A DNA stretch of 64,000 nt. Source: Oceanibium sediminis. GTDB taxonomy: Bacteria > Pseudomonadota > Alphaproteobacteria > Rhodobacterales > Rhodobacteraceae. Position numbers and translations under genes: made by a program. The notes below the pieces were generated by a model. That model had not been told where the DNA came from, ran no database searches, and saw only the letters and a program-made list of their open reading frames with translations. Position 1 is the first letter of the stretch. Each line of letters starts with the position of its first letter. The DNA is taken from assembly GCF_003265325.1 (NCBI RefSeq), contig NZ_QGNX01000003.1:492155-556154 (forward strand). The letters are read 5' to 3'. This document shows, piece after piece, positions 48,329 to 56,221 of the stretch.

Positions 48329-49273
48329 TCAGTTCCGCGACAGGAACTCGTCGACATTGTCCGGGGTGACCAGCTGGAAGGGGATGTAGACCTTCTGCTC
48401 CACGTCCTCACCGCGCGCCAGCGCCAGCGCCGCATCGACCGAGCCTGCGCCCTGGCCGTTGGCGTCCTGGAACACCGTCACGTCCAGGTCACCGGCCTGC
48501 ATGGCCAGCAGCGCGTCCTGGGTCGCGTCGACGCCGCCGACTTCCACGTCGGCCATGTCGATGCCCGCGGCCTTCATCGCCTGGATCGCGCCGATGGCCA
48601 TTTCGTCGTTGTTGGCGAAGACCGCGTCGAAGGGCTCGCCCGAGGACAGCCAGTTGGTCATCAGATCCTGCGCCTGGTCGCGGGACCATTCCGCCGTCTG
48701 GCTGTCGATCAGGGTGATGAAGCTGCACATGTCCATCGCCAGCACGTCCTCGACGTCCTTGGAACGCTGGATCGCGGCCTGGTTGGACAGCTGGCCCATC
48801 AGCATGTAGGCGCGTGCGCCGCCCGACTTGCCCGCGGCCCGCAGGTTGCGGCAGATCTGGAACGCCTTCAGCGTGCCGGACTCGATCTCGTTGGAGGCCA
48901 CGAAAGCCTGGTTGTCGGGCAGCGTATCCACGTTCGTCGGCTCGCGGTTGACGTAGACCAGGGGAATGCCCGCGCTTTCGGCAGCAGCGCTCATCGCGTC
49001 GGCGGCCGAGGTGTCAACGATGTTGACGATGATCGCGTCCACGCCCGAGGCGATGAAGTTGTTGATCTGGTCAAGCTGCTTGGCCACGTCGTCGGTCGCG
49101 TCCTCGACCTGAAGGTCGACGCCGTCCAGCGTGGCGGCGTGCTCTTCCATGCCGTTGCGCATGACGGTCAGGAAGTTGTCGTCGAACCGGGCGATCGAAA
49201 CGCCGATGGTTTCGGCCAGGACCGAGGTGCCCAGCAGCGTGACGAGGCCGGTTGTCAAAAGCATCTTTTTCAT
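48329..49273 (-). CDS. Sugar ABC transporter periplasmic binding protein
   Basis: A 314-residue family-4 (ribose-type) binding protein. Signal peptide MKKMLLTTGLVTLLGTSVLA, cleaved after VLA; the mature protein starts ETIGVSIARFDDNFLTVMRNG. DAIIVNIVDTSAADAMSAAA and DAVFANNDEMAIGAIQAMKAAG are hallmark segments. GGGAGG lies 7 bases before ATG 49273, which decides the start against 47 upstream codons. The ligand is probably an inositol or monosaccharide given the iol context and shared operator; unproven. Confidence 0.92.
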   Translation of the reverse strand: MKKMLLTTGLVTLLGTSVLAETIGVSIARFDDNFLTVMRNGMEEHAATLDGVDLQVEDATDDVAKQLDQINNFIASGVDAIIVNIVDTSAADAMSAAAESAGIPLVYVNREPTNVDTLPDNQAFVASNEIESGTLKAFQICRNLRAAGKSGGARAYMLMGQLSNQAAIQRSKDVEDVLAMDMCSFITLIDSQTAEWSRDQAQDLMTNWLSSGEPFDAVFANNDEMAIGAIQAMKAAGIDMADVEVGGVDATQDALLAMQAGDLDVTVFQDANGQGAGSVDAALALARGEDVEQKVYIPFQLVTPDNVDEFLSRN

Positions 49274-49355
49274 TTGTTTCCTCCCTTGGATCGTGCCCGG
49301 CGCACGAGTGATGAATGCCGGGACCTCTTGTGAGGTTGCTGGTTCATGTCGCCCG

Positions 49356-50174
49356 TCATGCGGTAAGTTCCTGCATCCGGGTTTCGATGAAACTCTTGGA
49401 CGCCGCCAGCGCACTGGCGGGGTCGGTTAGGGCGTGGACTTCGGGCGCGAACGCCTCGAACGAGGCGGGGCCGTCATAGCCCGCGGCGCGGAGCACGCGC
49501 AGCTGGTCGATATTGCCCAGCCGGTCGCCGGCGTCGACCAGCACGCGGTGCGCGTCGGTCATCTGGTCCGGGGCGACATCGGGGTCCACCACGCCGGAGA
49601 CATGCACGATGCCCGTCAACGCGGCGAAGACCGGGCCGCCGCCTGCAATGTGGTGGTGGAAGGTGTCATGCACGATGCGAAAACACGGCGGGTTACCCAT
49701 CGTGTCCAGCACCTCGGCCACGTCCTGCTTGTGGCGCAGCGTGCTTTCAACGAAGCCGAGCGGTTCGATCAGGCCGGTCACCTCCGCTGCCTCAAGCAGG
49801 GGGCGCAGCCGGGTCAGCGCCGTTTCCAGCGCGGCGATTTGTTCCTCGCGGGGGATAGCCTTGCGCGCGACGCGCGGGATCAGCGCGATGCCTTGCGCGC
49901 CGCAGTCCCGCGCCAGTTGGGCGAGGGCGACAGCATCGTCGAAATCGGGCCGGTCGGGATCGTTGAACGCCTTGACCTCGGCCAGGGCCAGGATCCGCTG
50001 GCCGCAGCGCTCGGCCAGCGCGCCGACACGGCGCGGGGCCAGGCCGTCGAACAGCGGGCGGGCCAGGTCGTTGCGCAATTCGACCCCGGCAAAGCCGAGG
50101 TCCTGCGCCAGATGGAGCAACGCTTCAGTATCAAGCGCCGGAGCCGTCATGTGGTTTAGGGCGATCAACTGCAT
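49356..50174 (-). CDS. TIM-barrel sugar isomerase/epimerase, IolI-like
   Basis: A 272-residue AP-endonuclease-2-fold enzyme. The opening IALNHMTAPALDTEALLHLA, VTGLIEPLGF (Glu ligand), CFRIVHDTFHHHIAGG (Asp/His ligands) and PASFEAFAPEV (Glu ligand) match IolI, the 2-keto-myo-inositol isomerase that channels inosose isomers. First gene of the transporter operon, 82 bp upstream of the binding-protein gene, and directly behind the second LacI-type palindrome. A hydroxypyruvate-isomerase-like activity is the main alternative. Confidence 0.82.
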   Translation of the reverse strand: MQLIALNHMTAPALDTEALLHLAQDLGFAGVELRNDLARPLFDGLAPRRVGALAERCGQRILALAEVKAFNDPDRPDFDDAVALAQLARDCGAQGIALIPRVARKAIPREEQIAALETALTRLRPLLEAAEVTGLIEPLGFVESTLRHKQDVAEVLDTMGNPPCFRIVHDTFHHHIAGGGPVFAALTGIVHVSGVVDPDVAPDQMTDAHRVLVDAGDRLGNIDQLRVLRAAGYDGPASFEAFAPEVHALTDPASALAASKSFIETRMQELTA

Positions 50175-50229
50175 GCCGTCACGCGAGTCCCTTGGTGATG
50201 CGACTCAATGTACCGAAATTTCAGATTTT

Positions 50230-50243
50230 TGCAACCGGTTGCA
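50230..50243. promoter_or_regulatory. Second LacI-type operator, upstream of the IolI-like/transporter operon
   Basis: TGCAACCGGTTGCA is a perfect 14-bp palindrome identical to the core of the 41691-41708 operator. It lies 56 bp before the start of the IolI-like gene. Confidence 0.85.
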
Positions 50244-50303
50244 TTCCTGTCCGGGGCCGCCGTCCCACGGGCCTGTCCGCGGCCTGGAACGCCGCCCGCT
50301 GGC

Positions 50304-51167
50304 TCAGGAAAAATGCGCCTTGAAGCGCCCGATGCACTGGCGGAACCCCTGCTCGAAATCGCCGTTTCCGGGGTGATAGACGCTTTCGAAGCTGATCACC
50401 CCGTCATAGCCGTCGGCGCGCATCGCATCGGCGAGCGGCTGGAACTGCTCGGCAAGCTGGCCTTCCCCCATCCGCTCAACCCGCAGCGTCGCGCGAGGGG
50501 TGTCCACGGTCACGTCCTTGATATGCACATGGCCGAGGTAGCCGCCGCGCAACTCGTCGTACCCGTCGGGAAAGGCGCGCTCATGGCACCAGCAGTTGTT
50601 GGCGGGGTCCCACAGGACCTTCAGCACGCCTTTCGCGTCGAGGTCGTCGATCAGCTTCCGCGCGGTGAAGGCTGAGTTGACCATGGTGCCGTTCCCGGTC
50701 TCCACCACCAAGGTGACGCCAGCGTCGCGGGCCAAGTCGATGGCCGGGGCGATAAGGGGCAGCATCGCGTTCCAGGCGCCATGGGCGACGTTCCAGACCT
50801 CCGCCCCGTTGTGGCCCCAGAGGATCTGCTCCTTCTTCGGCGTCATGATCCGCACCAGCGGGCTGCCCAGCACATGCGCGGTGTCGATGACCCGCTTCAG
50901 AGCGTCCATATGGGTGGTGTGCAGAGCGTCGCCGGGCCTGTTCGCGGCCGTCATCCCCGCGAAGACGTGCCGGGACAGGCAGGACACCGGCTTGCCCCTG
51001 CCGCGCAGCAGCGAGTCGATCTCGCGCAGCTCTTCGGGGCTGAAATCGCCGACTTCCGTCTCACCCACGAACTGGATCTCGGCGTATTCCAGGCCAAACT
51101 CATCCATGACATCGACGACATGGGCCAGGTCCCGGCTGATGCCATCGCAGATCACCCCGAGCTTCAT
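50304..51167 (-). CDS. Sugar phosphate isomerase/epimerase (TIM barrel)
   Basis: A 287-residue AP-endonuclease-2-fold enzyme. MKLGVICDGISRDLAHVVDVM opens the barrel; GVTLVVETGNGTM, LKVLWDPANNCWCHE and GHVHIKDV carry likely metal ligands (Glu, Asp/His, His), and YDGVISFESVYHPG the final Glu. Reaction unknown; the fold serves xylose isomerases, epimerases and inosose-processing enzymes. Its start overlaps the stop of the upstream dehydrogenase gene by 4 bases, so the two are co-translated. Confidence 0.85.
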   Translation of the reverse strand: MKLGVICDGISRDLAHVVDVMDEFGLEYAEIQFVGETEVGDFSPEELREIDSLLRGRGKPVSCLSRHVFAGMTAANRPGDALHTTHMDALKRVIDTAHVLGSPLVRIMTPKKEQILWGHNGAEVWNVAHGAWNAMLPLIAPAIDLARDAGVTLVVETGNGTMVNSAFTARKLIDDLDAKGVLKVLWDPANNCWCHERAFPDGYDELRGGYLGHVHIKDVTVDTPRATLRVERMGEGQLAEQFQPLADAMRADGYDGVISFESVYHPGNGDFEQGFRQCIGRFKAHFS

Positions 51168-52063
51168 TTGGCCCCCCCGCGATGCAGTTGCGCCCCAACG
51201 ATATCCTCGATCACGCGTGTGCAGGCCCAGTTGTCGCCGTCGGGGTATTTCGACTTGCCCGCGTGGAAGATCTGCATCGCGGCGGCGGCGGTGTGCATCG
51301 GCACCTCAAGCTCGCGCGCCAGGTCCATGGAGATGGTCAGGTCCTTGTGCATCGTGCCGATGCCCGAGCCGGTGTTTTCGAACCGCCGGTCGATGATGTT
51401 TTCCAGCGCGGTGTTCACGCAGCCGCATCCCGCGCTACTAGTGGAAAAGACCTTGAGCAGGGTTTCCCCCGGAACGCCCGCCCTGGCGGCCAGGGCCGCG
51501 GCCTCGAACGTGGCCGAGAAGATTGAGCCGATCAGCGATTGCAGGCAGGCCTTGACTGTCTGCCCCTCGCCCGGGGCGGTGCCGACGCGGTGGATCGTGG
51601 CGCTGACGGCCTGCATCACCGGCGCGAAAGCGTCGAGCACGTCGTCAGGGGCAGCGGCCATCATCGTCAGCGTGCCCCCCTGCGCACCGGGAAAGCCACC
51701 CGACACCGGCGTGTCGATCAGGTGCACGCCCGAGCCGTCCATCGCGGCGCCGATCTCGCGTGCTTCCGCGGGTTTCACCGTCGCGCTCAGGATCACCGCG
51801 CCGCCCCGCGGCATGTGGCTGACCAGCCCGTCCTGCCCGAGGATCACGGCTTTCGCCTGGTCCCCGTTCATCACCATGACGAAGACCGCATCCGCCGCCG
51901 CGCCCACCTCGGCGACCGATGTCGCGGGCCGCCCGCCCATGTCGGCGAAGGCTTTCTGCCGCGCCTCCAACAGGTCGAGGCCGGTGGTCTCGAACTCTTT
52001 CGCGATCAGGTTGCGGGCCAGACCGCTGCCCATGTTTCCAAGTCCGATGACGCCTGCACGCAT
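51164..52063 (-). CDS. NAD(P)-dependent beta-hydroxyacid dehydrogenase family protein
   Basis: A 299-residue enzyme of the 3-hydroxyisobutyrate dehydrogenase family. Rossmann motif MRAGVIGLGNMGSGLARNL; substrate motif LIDTPVSGGFPGAQGGTLT (DxPVSGG, signature); catalytic Lys in GEGQTVKACLQSLIGSI; KDLTISMDLARELEVPM near the C-terminus. Members act on 3-hydroxyisobutyrate, tartronate semialdehyde, or four-carbon sugar acids (LtnD-type). With the paired isomerase a tetronate or sugar-acid route is possible. Start at 52063 has GGAAG upstream; the frame extends 75 codons further without similarity. Confidence 0.88.
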   Translation of the reverse strand: MRAGVIGLGNMGSGLARNLIAKEFETTGLDLLEARQKAFADMGGRPATSVAEVGAAADAVFVMVMNGDQAKAVILGQDGLVSHMPRGGAVILSATVKPAEAREIGAAMDGSGVHLIDTPVSGGFPGAQGGTLTMMAAAPDDVLDAFAPVMQAVSATIHRVGTAPGEGQTVKACLQSLIGSIFSATFEAAALAARAGVPGETLLKVFSTSSAGCGCVNTALENIIDRRFENTGSGIGTMHKDLTISMDLARELEVPMHTAAAAMQIFHAGKSKYPDGDNWACTRVIEDIVGAQLHRGGAK

Positions 52064-52408
52064 TATGGTCTTCCTTCCATGATCCGGGGGAGCAAGGCCC
52101 CGGCAACGCATGTTCTGATGCCCGCAACCGGGCACCCGCGATATGCGGAGGTTTCTGCGCCAAACGACGCCGGGCGGGTCCGGAAGACACTCCACGCGCC
52201 CTGCGGAAAGTTGTTGCGCGCGCCCCTGTCGGGGGCCCGCGTCATAACTGCCGCCAGACGAGATCAGCACATGAGGGGGCGATTGCACAAGCCTGCGCTG
52301 ACGGGGCGTGCGGATTTCCTACCTCTTCGGCGTGGTTCTTGCGGCAGCACAACCTCGGCCCGGGCGAAATCTGACAGGGTGGGGCAGGACCCAGCGACGA
52401 GAGCCGTC
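52064..52408. other. Divergent intergenic region between dehydrogenase and DUF1858 genes
   Basis: A 345-bp non-coding region holding the divergent promoters. It contains the NnrR-type box at 52339-52352 (listed separately). A GCAACCGG half-match to the iol operator at 52124-52131 is too weak to call. Confidence 0.5.
52339..52352 (+). promoter_or_regulatory. NnrR-type box
   Basis: TTGCGGCAGCACAA fits TTGCG-N4-CACAA, the motif recalled for the Rhodobacter sphaeroides NO-response regulator NnrR. Its centre is 63.5 bp from the ATG at 52409, so a -41.5 activator position would give a leader of about 22 nt, a normal arrangement. Confidence 0.7.
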
Positions 52409-52639
52409 ATGCAGAAGGACCTCGATGATCCCGACCTGACGCTGGACGAGATGTTCCGGTTCTGGCCGCCCACGGCCGCGATCTTCGTGGAACATGGAAT
52501 GCTATGTGTCGGTTGCCCGATCGCGCGGTTTCACACCGTGGTCGATGCCTGCCGGGAATACCGCCTGGACGAAGCCGATTTCCGCGCCGAGCTGCACGCG
52601 ATCACTTCAGGAAGCTTTGATCCGCGCCGGAGCCGCTGA
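52409..52639 (+). CDS. DUF1858-domain protein
   Basis: A 76-residue protein starting MQKDLDDPDLTLDEMFRFWP. It has the DUF1858 pattern: a short domain with GMLCVGCPIARFHTVVDACREY, where the CxGC-type Cys pair is typical and may bind metal or a thiol-reactive species. Such proteins often occur with hybrid-cluster or NO-metabolism genes. The upstream NnrR box suggests induction by nitric oxide. Its 3' end overlaps the regulator gene on the other strand by 38 bases. Function is unknown. Confidence 0.85.
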   Translation: MQKDLDDPDLTLDEMFRFWPPTAAIFVEHGMLCVGCPIARFHTVVDACREYRLDEADFRAELHAITSGSFDPRRSR

Positions 52640-53315
52640 TCAGCACCAGCCTGTGCGGGTCGGTGACCGTGATGTGCTTGCGGCTGCTGGCGACGATGCC
52701 CTGCTTTTCCCAGGCAGACAGCAACCGGCTGACCGTGTGCAGGGTGGTTCCCGTCATCTCGGCGATGGTGGCGCGGGTGATGGGGAAGGGGATCTCGATC
52801 CCTGTCTTCACCTTGCGCCCGGACTGGTTGAGGATCTGCAACAGGACGGCGGCGATCCGCTGCTCGACCGCGCGGGTCGCGAGTTCCTCTACCCTGTCGT
52901 GCAGGTGTTGCATCCGCTCGCCGATGGTGCGCCAGGTTTCGGACGCGAAGCCGTCGTAGCGCGCGACGAACCCCTGCCAAAGCCGGGACGGCCAGCACAG
53001 GGTCAGGCATTCCTCGGCCGCGACCGCGCTGGCGGGATAGGCGGTCAGGCTGAGCGCAGGGGCGATTCCGAAAAGCTGGCCGCGCGGGATGTGCAGGGGC
53101 ACGATCTGCTCACCCTCGGGCGTCGTGCGCACGACCCGTATGGTGCCGTCGAGAAGCAGGAAGAAACGCTCCGCCTCGTCCCCGGCACGAAAGACCGTCG
53201 CGCCCTCGTCCCAGCGCTGGGGCGTGGCCTGGTCGAGGATCTCGCGGATCTGGTCGGACGACAGGCGCGAGAAGGGCGGAATGTCGTTCAGAAGGCTTGC
53301 GTCGAGTTTGAGCAC
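52602..53315 (-). CDS. nnrR: Crp/Fnr-family regulator, NnrR-like
   Basis: About 237 residues. Cyclic-nucleotide-like sensor domain (PFSRLSSDQIREILDQA, GDEAERFFLLLDGTIRVVRTT, IPRGQLFGIAPAL), a dimer helix and a winged helix with recognition segment TGTTLHTVSRLLSAWEKQG. It lacks the N-terminal Cys cluster of FNR, so it is not an oxygen sensor of that type. The HTVSR recognition helix is DNR/NnrR-like. It sits after the nos operon and next to an NnrR box, supporting a nitric-oxide-responsive role. GTG 53315 (VLKLDASLL) is my start; GTG 53357 is an alternative. Confidence 0.8.
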   Translation of the reverse strand: MLKLDASLLNDIPPFSRLSSDQIREILDQATPQRWDEGATVFRAGDEAERFFLLLDGTIRVVRTTPEGEQIVPLHIPRGQLFGIAPALSLTAYPASAVAAEECLTLCWPSRLWQGFVARYDGFASETWRTIGERMQHLHDRVEELATRAVEQRIAAVLLQILNQSGRKVKTGIEIPFPITRATIAEMTGTTLHTVSRLLSAWEKQGIVASSRKHITVTDPHRLVLISGSGADQSFLK

Positions 53316-53420
53316 GTTTTCGCCCGGGGCTGCGGAAGGACAAGATGGTCCATTCACCGGTAGCGGATTCGGGCGGAAAGCGAAACATATTCAGCGGGGC
53401 AACCCCGCCGGGGAGTCATC

Positions 53421-53459
53421 CGGGGCGGCGGGCGGGTTCAGAGCCCGCCCGCCGCCCCG
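53421..53459. terminator. Terminator downstream of the nos operon
   Basis: CGGGGCGGCGGGCGGG (53421-53436) and CCCGCCCGCCGCCCCG (53444-53459) form a perfect 16-bp GC stem with a 7-base loop, 13 bp after the stop of the minus-strand cytochrome gene. It is probably the transcription end of the nos cluster. Confidence 0.75.
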
Positions 53460-53471
53460 AATTCAAGCGTC

Positions 53472-53888
53472 TCAGCTGTCGCCGCCGAGCGTGGCGAGGT
53501 AGGCGGCCATGTCCTCGGACCCCTTGCGGTGCTTGTAAGTCATGCGGGACTTGGCGCTGGGATCGTCCAGGACTTCCTGGAGCCATTCATTCGGGTCCTC
53601 GATATACTCGGCGAGGTTTTCCTCGTCCCAGACGACGCCGGACTCGCCCGCGGCCACCAGCGAGGGGCCGTAGCTGAAGCCTTCGACAGTGCCCGGCGCT
53701 TGCCCGATCAGGCCATAAAGGTTCGGCCCGGTCATGCCACCCTTCTGGATGACGGTTCCGTCGTCGGCGGTGATGGCATGACAGGCCCGGCACCGTTTGA
53801 AATCCGATTCCCCCGTGGCGGGGTCAGCGGCTTGAACCGCACCCGCGAAGAGGGAGAGCGCGGCAGCTATCGGCATGGTCAGTTTCAT
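53472..53888 (-). CDS. Periplasmic c-type cytochrome of the nos cluster
   Basis: A 138-residue monohaem cytochrome c. Signal peptide MKLTMPIAAALSLFAGAVQA, cleaved after VQA. Haem motif CRACH (CxxCH) in FKRCRACHAIT; axial Met probably in SRMTYKHRKGSED. Similar to small c2/c550-type cytochromes; the likely role is electron donor to NosZ. ATG 53888 has AGGA close upstream; ATG 53912 overlaps the apbE stop by 4 bases and is a good alternative through coupling. Last gene of the nos operon. Confidence 0.85.
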   Translation of the reverse strand: MKLTMPIAAALSLFAGAVQAADPATGESDFKRCRACHAITADDGTVIQKGGMTGPNLYGLIGQAPGTVEGFSYGPSLVAAGESGVVWDEENLAEYIEDPNEWLQEVLDDPSAKSRMTYKHRKGSEDMAAYLATLGGDS

Positions 53889-53908
53889 GTGCATCCTGTA
53901 TTCCTTCG

Positions 53909-54826
53909 TCATTGGGTTTCCGGGTCTGTCTGGAGGTTTTCCAGCCGGACGTCTTTGAGTTGGCGCAACGTCGCCGTGACCTCCGCCGTGCCGCCGGCAA
54001 GGCTCAGCCCCGTCGACAGCGCATCGGCCAGCGCCGCGCTGGGCGCGCTGATCGAGATGCTGCGCACCACCGGGCGGCGCTCGGCCCCCGATGCAGGGTC
54101 AAGGATATGCCCGACCCGCCCCCTGGGGTCCAGCACCGTTCCGTCATGGGCGGATGTCGCTATCGCGCGATTTGTCAGCAGGCGCCTCTCGGGGCTGTGC
54201 GCGATGGTGACGGGCCAGCCGCCCCGACCGTCCGCCCCGCCGAGCGCGACGATCTCGCCCGTGTCGACCAGGACGTCCTGGATTCCTTCGGCGCGCATCA
54301 GGCGGGCGACGCGATCCGCGATATAGCCCTGGGCGATGCCGTTCAGGGTCAAGCGCTGCCCGGGGTCCATCTGGATCGCGGTGCTGTCAAAGCGTACCCG
54401 CCCGAAACCTATTGCCGCGCGCGCCTGCGCCACGTCGCGCGCGTCCGGCGGGTGCCCGGCGGCCCAAGCCTGCGCCATCGCCTGCCAGAGCGGCTGCACC
54501 GTGGGATCGAAGCGCCCGCCTGTCACCGCGTGCACGCGCCGCGCGGTCGCGAGGCATTCCAGCAATTCGAAGGGCGGCGCCGAAAGGCGGCCCGCGGCGT
54601 TCAGCCGCCGCAGGTGAGATCCGGGCCGGTACAGGCTGAACACGTCTTCCAGGCGGTCGATCTCGGCCAGGGCGTCGCGGGTGATCCGCTCGGCCCGGGG
54701 ATGGTCGAGCACGATCTGCGCGCGCGCCCCAAGCGCGGTGCCTTGCCAGCGGTAGGCCTGCGCCCGGGGGGCGGCCAGCGCGGCGGTGGAGGCGAACATC
54801 AGGAAACGGCGTCGTGAAAGTCTCAT
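53909..54826 (-). CDS. nosX: FAD:protein FMN transferase (ApbE/NosX)
   Basis: A 305-residue flavin transferase that attaches FMN to the Thr of NosR. Twin-arginine signal MRLSRRRFLMFASTAALAAP. Substrate and catalytic motifs: FSLYRPGSHLRRLNAAG, GGRFDPTVQPLW, TLNGIAQGYIADRVA and LVDTGEIVALGG; the Mg-binding region is in RVGHILDPASG. Starts one base after nosL. Context in the nos operon makes NosX a safe name. Confidence 0.92.
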   Translation of the reverse strand: MRLSRRRFLMFASTAALAAPRAQAYRWQGTALGARAQIVLDHPRAERITRDALAEIDRLEDVFSLYRPGSHLRRLNAAGRLSAPPFELLECLATARRVHAVTGGRFDPTVQPLWQAMAQAWAAGHPPDARDVAQARAAIGFGRVRFDSTAIQMDPGQRLTLNGIAQGYIADRVARLMRAEGIQDVLVDTGEIVALGGADGRGGWPVTIAHSPERRLLTNRAIATSAHDGTVLDPRGRVGHILDPASGAERRPVVRSISISAPSAALADALSTGLSLAGGTAEVTATLRQLKDVRLENLQTDPETQ

Positions 54827-54827
54827 C

Positions 54828-55397
54828 TCAATTGCTCCCGTTCGTGGTGCTCAGCGCCTTCAGCCGGGCGCTGATATCCGCGTCGGCGTCATGCCCCCCG
54901 TGCGCGGTGGAAGGGGTGGAAGGGGCCAGCACGTCCTCGGGCGCGATCTCTGCGAAGCGGCGGACCTCGCCGCCGTGGTGCGCGGCAAAGGCGCGGGCGG
55001 CGTCCGCTGTCGCGAAGGGCACGAATTCCGGCGCGTTCATGCCGCCCATTTGGCTTGAGCCGATGACGTATACTGCGTCTTCCGCCGCGATCCACGCGCC
55101 CGGCGCGGCCCAGCTTGTGGCGCTTGCCATGTCCTGCACGTAGGTGGCGCGCACGGTGTGGCTTTGCTCGGGCATGTGCAGGTAGGCGACGGCGTCCTTC
55201 ACCTGCCCGAAGAACAGCGGCGCGGGCAGCCCGTCCAGGTGGACCTGGCCTTTCGGTCCCTCGTGGTCAAGCAGCTCCATCTGGCAGTAGTAGCCCACCG
55301 CCTCGGCCGTCAGGGGCACGGGATCGGGCTTTTGCACGACCTCCTCCCGGCAGGCGGCAAGGGCAAGGATGCCGAAGGCGAAGAACAGGCGTTTCAT
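54828..55397 (-). CDS. nosL: NosL copper-binding lipoprotein
   Basis: A 189-residue outer-periplasmic lipoprotein that delivers Cu(I) to NosZ. Lipobox in ILALAACREE (Cys16). The copper motif is GYYCQMELLDHEGPKGQVHL (C, M), the NosL signature, and MGGMNAPEFVPF lies near the C-terminal half. GGAAGGG precedes the start; the start overlaps the nosY stop by 4 bases. Confidence 0.93.
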   Translation of the reverse strand: MKRLFFAFGILALAACREEVVQKPDPVPLTAEAVGYYCQMELLDHEGPKGQVHLDGLPAPLFFGQVKDAVAYLHMPEQSHTVRATYVQDMASATSWAAPGAWIAAEDAVYVIGSSQMGGMNAPEFVPFATADAARAFAAHHGGEVRRFAEIAPEDVLAPSTPSTAHGGHDADADISARLKALSTTNGSN

Positions 55398-56221
55398 GGC
55401 TGAACCCTTCCAAAGGCGGCGCGCGCCAGCAGTGCGGCGGCCAGCGGCCAGAGCAGCAGCGAGGCGAGCGGCTTCCAGATCGCGATCGCATCTGCCGCCC
55501 CCGCCAGCCCGGAGGCCGCCCCCACCGCGTCCGACGCGGCAAGGTTGAAGATGCGGAACGCATCCGCCGGGTTGGCGACCAGCAGCCAGGGAAAGACCCG
55601 CGTGGTGAAGGCGCCGCCGTCATCGGCCACGACCGCCGCCAACAGGCCAAGGTCGTAAAGCACGATGAACACCAGCCACAACGCGATGGCCATGCCCGCC
55701 GCCCCCGACGGACGGCGCGAGAGCGAGGACATCGCGTGCCCCAGCGACAGGAACACCGCCCCCAGCAGGACCGAGGTCCAGATCAGGCGAAACAGTGCGG
55801 GCAGCCCCGCCAGCGCCGCCGCTCCGCTGGCCTGCACCGCGACGACGGCGGCCACCGCGTAACCCAGCGTCACCGCCAGGGCGACGACCAGCAGTTGCGC
55901 AGCCAGCTTGCCCGCCAGCAGCCCGCCCCGCCCAAGGGGGTAGGTCAGGTGCAGGGGCAGGGTGCCGCGCTCCACCTCTCCGGCGACGGCGTCGAAGGAA
56001 ATCAGCAGCGCGAGCAGCGGCACGAGGTAGACCGACAGCGAGGTCAGGCTCGCCACCGTCACCGACAGGCGATCCGCCCCGAGCGCCCCAGAGGGGGCAG
56101 AGCCCGCGACCGACAGGACCAGCGAGAACAGCATCATCATCGCGATCGCGATGGTGACCCAGCGGTTCCTGAGCGCGATCAGGAACTCGATCCGGGCGGT
56201 GGACAGGATACGGGAGATCAT
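55394..56221 (-). CDS. nosY: NosY ABC-type membrane permease
   Basis: A 275-residue inner-membrane protein with about six helices. N-terminus ISRILSTARIEFLIALRNRWV and first helix IAIAMMMLFSLVLSVAG; LISFDAVAGEVERGTLPLHLTYP is the conserved ABC-2 exporter segment. With NosF and NosD it moves a factor for Cu-Z maturation (sulfur or copper handling). ATG 56221 overlaps the nosF stop by one base with GGGAGGG upstream; GTG 56224 is an alternative start. Confidence 0.92.
   Translation of the reverse strand: MISRILSTARIEFLIALRNRWVTIAIAMMMLFSLVLSVAGSAPSGALGADRLSVTVASLTSLSVYLVPLLALLISFDAVAGEVERGTLPLHLTYPLGRGGLLAGKLAAQLLVVALAVTLGYAVAAVVAVQASGAAALAGLPALFRLIWTSVLLGAVFLSLGHAMSSLSRRPSGAAGMAIALWLVFIVLYDLGLLAAVVADDGGAFTTRVFPWLLVANPADAFRIFNLAASDAVGAASGLAGAADAIAIWKPLASLLLWPLAAALLARAAFGRVQP

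Noticed and set aside
52124-52131. Third iol operator
   Set aside because: Only GCAACCGG matches; the right half reads GCACCC, not TTGCA.
51539-52408. Large N-terminal extension of the DUF1858 gene
   Set aside because: It lies opposite the dehydrogenase gene and upstream of the NnrR box; composition is non-coding.
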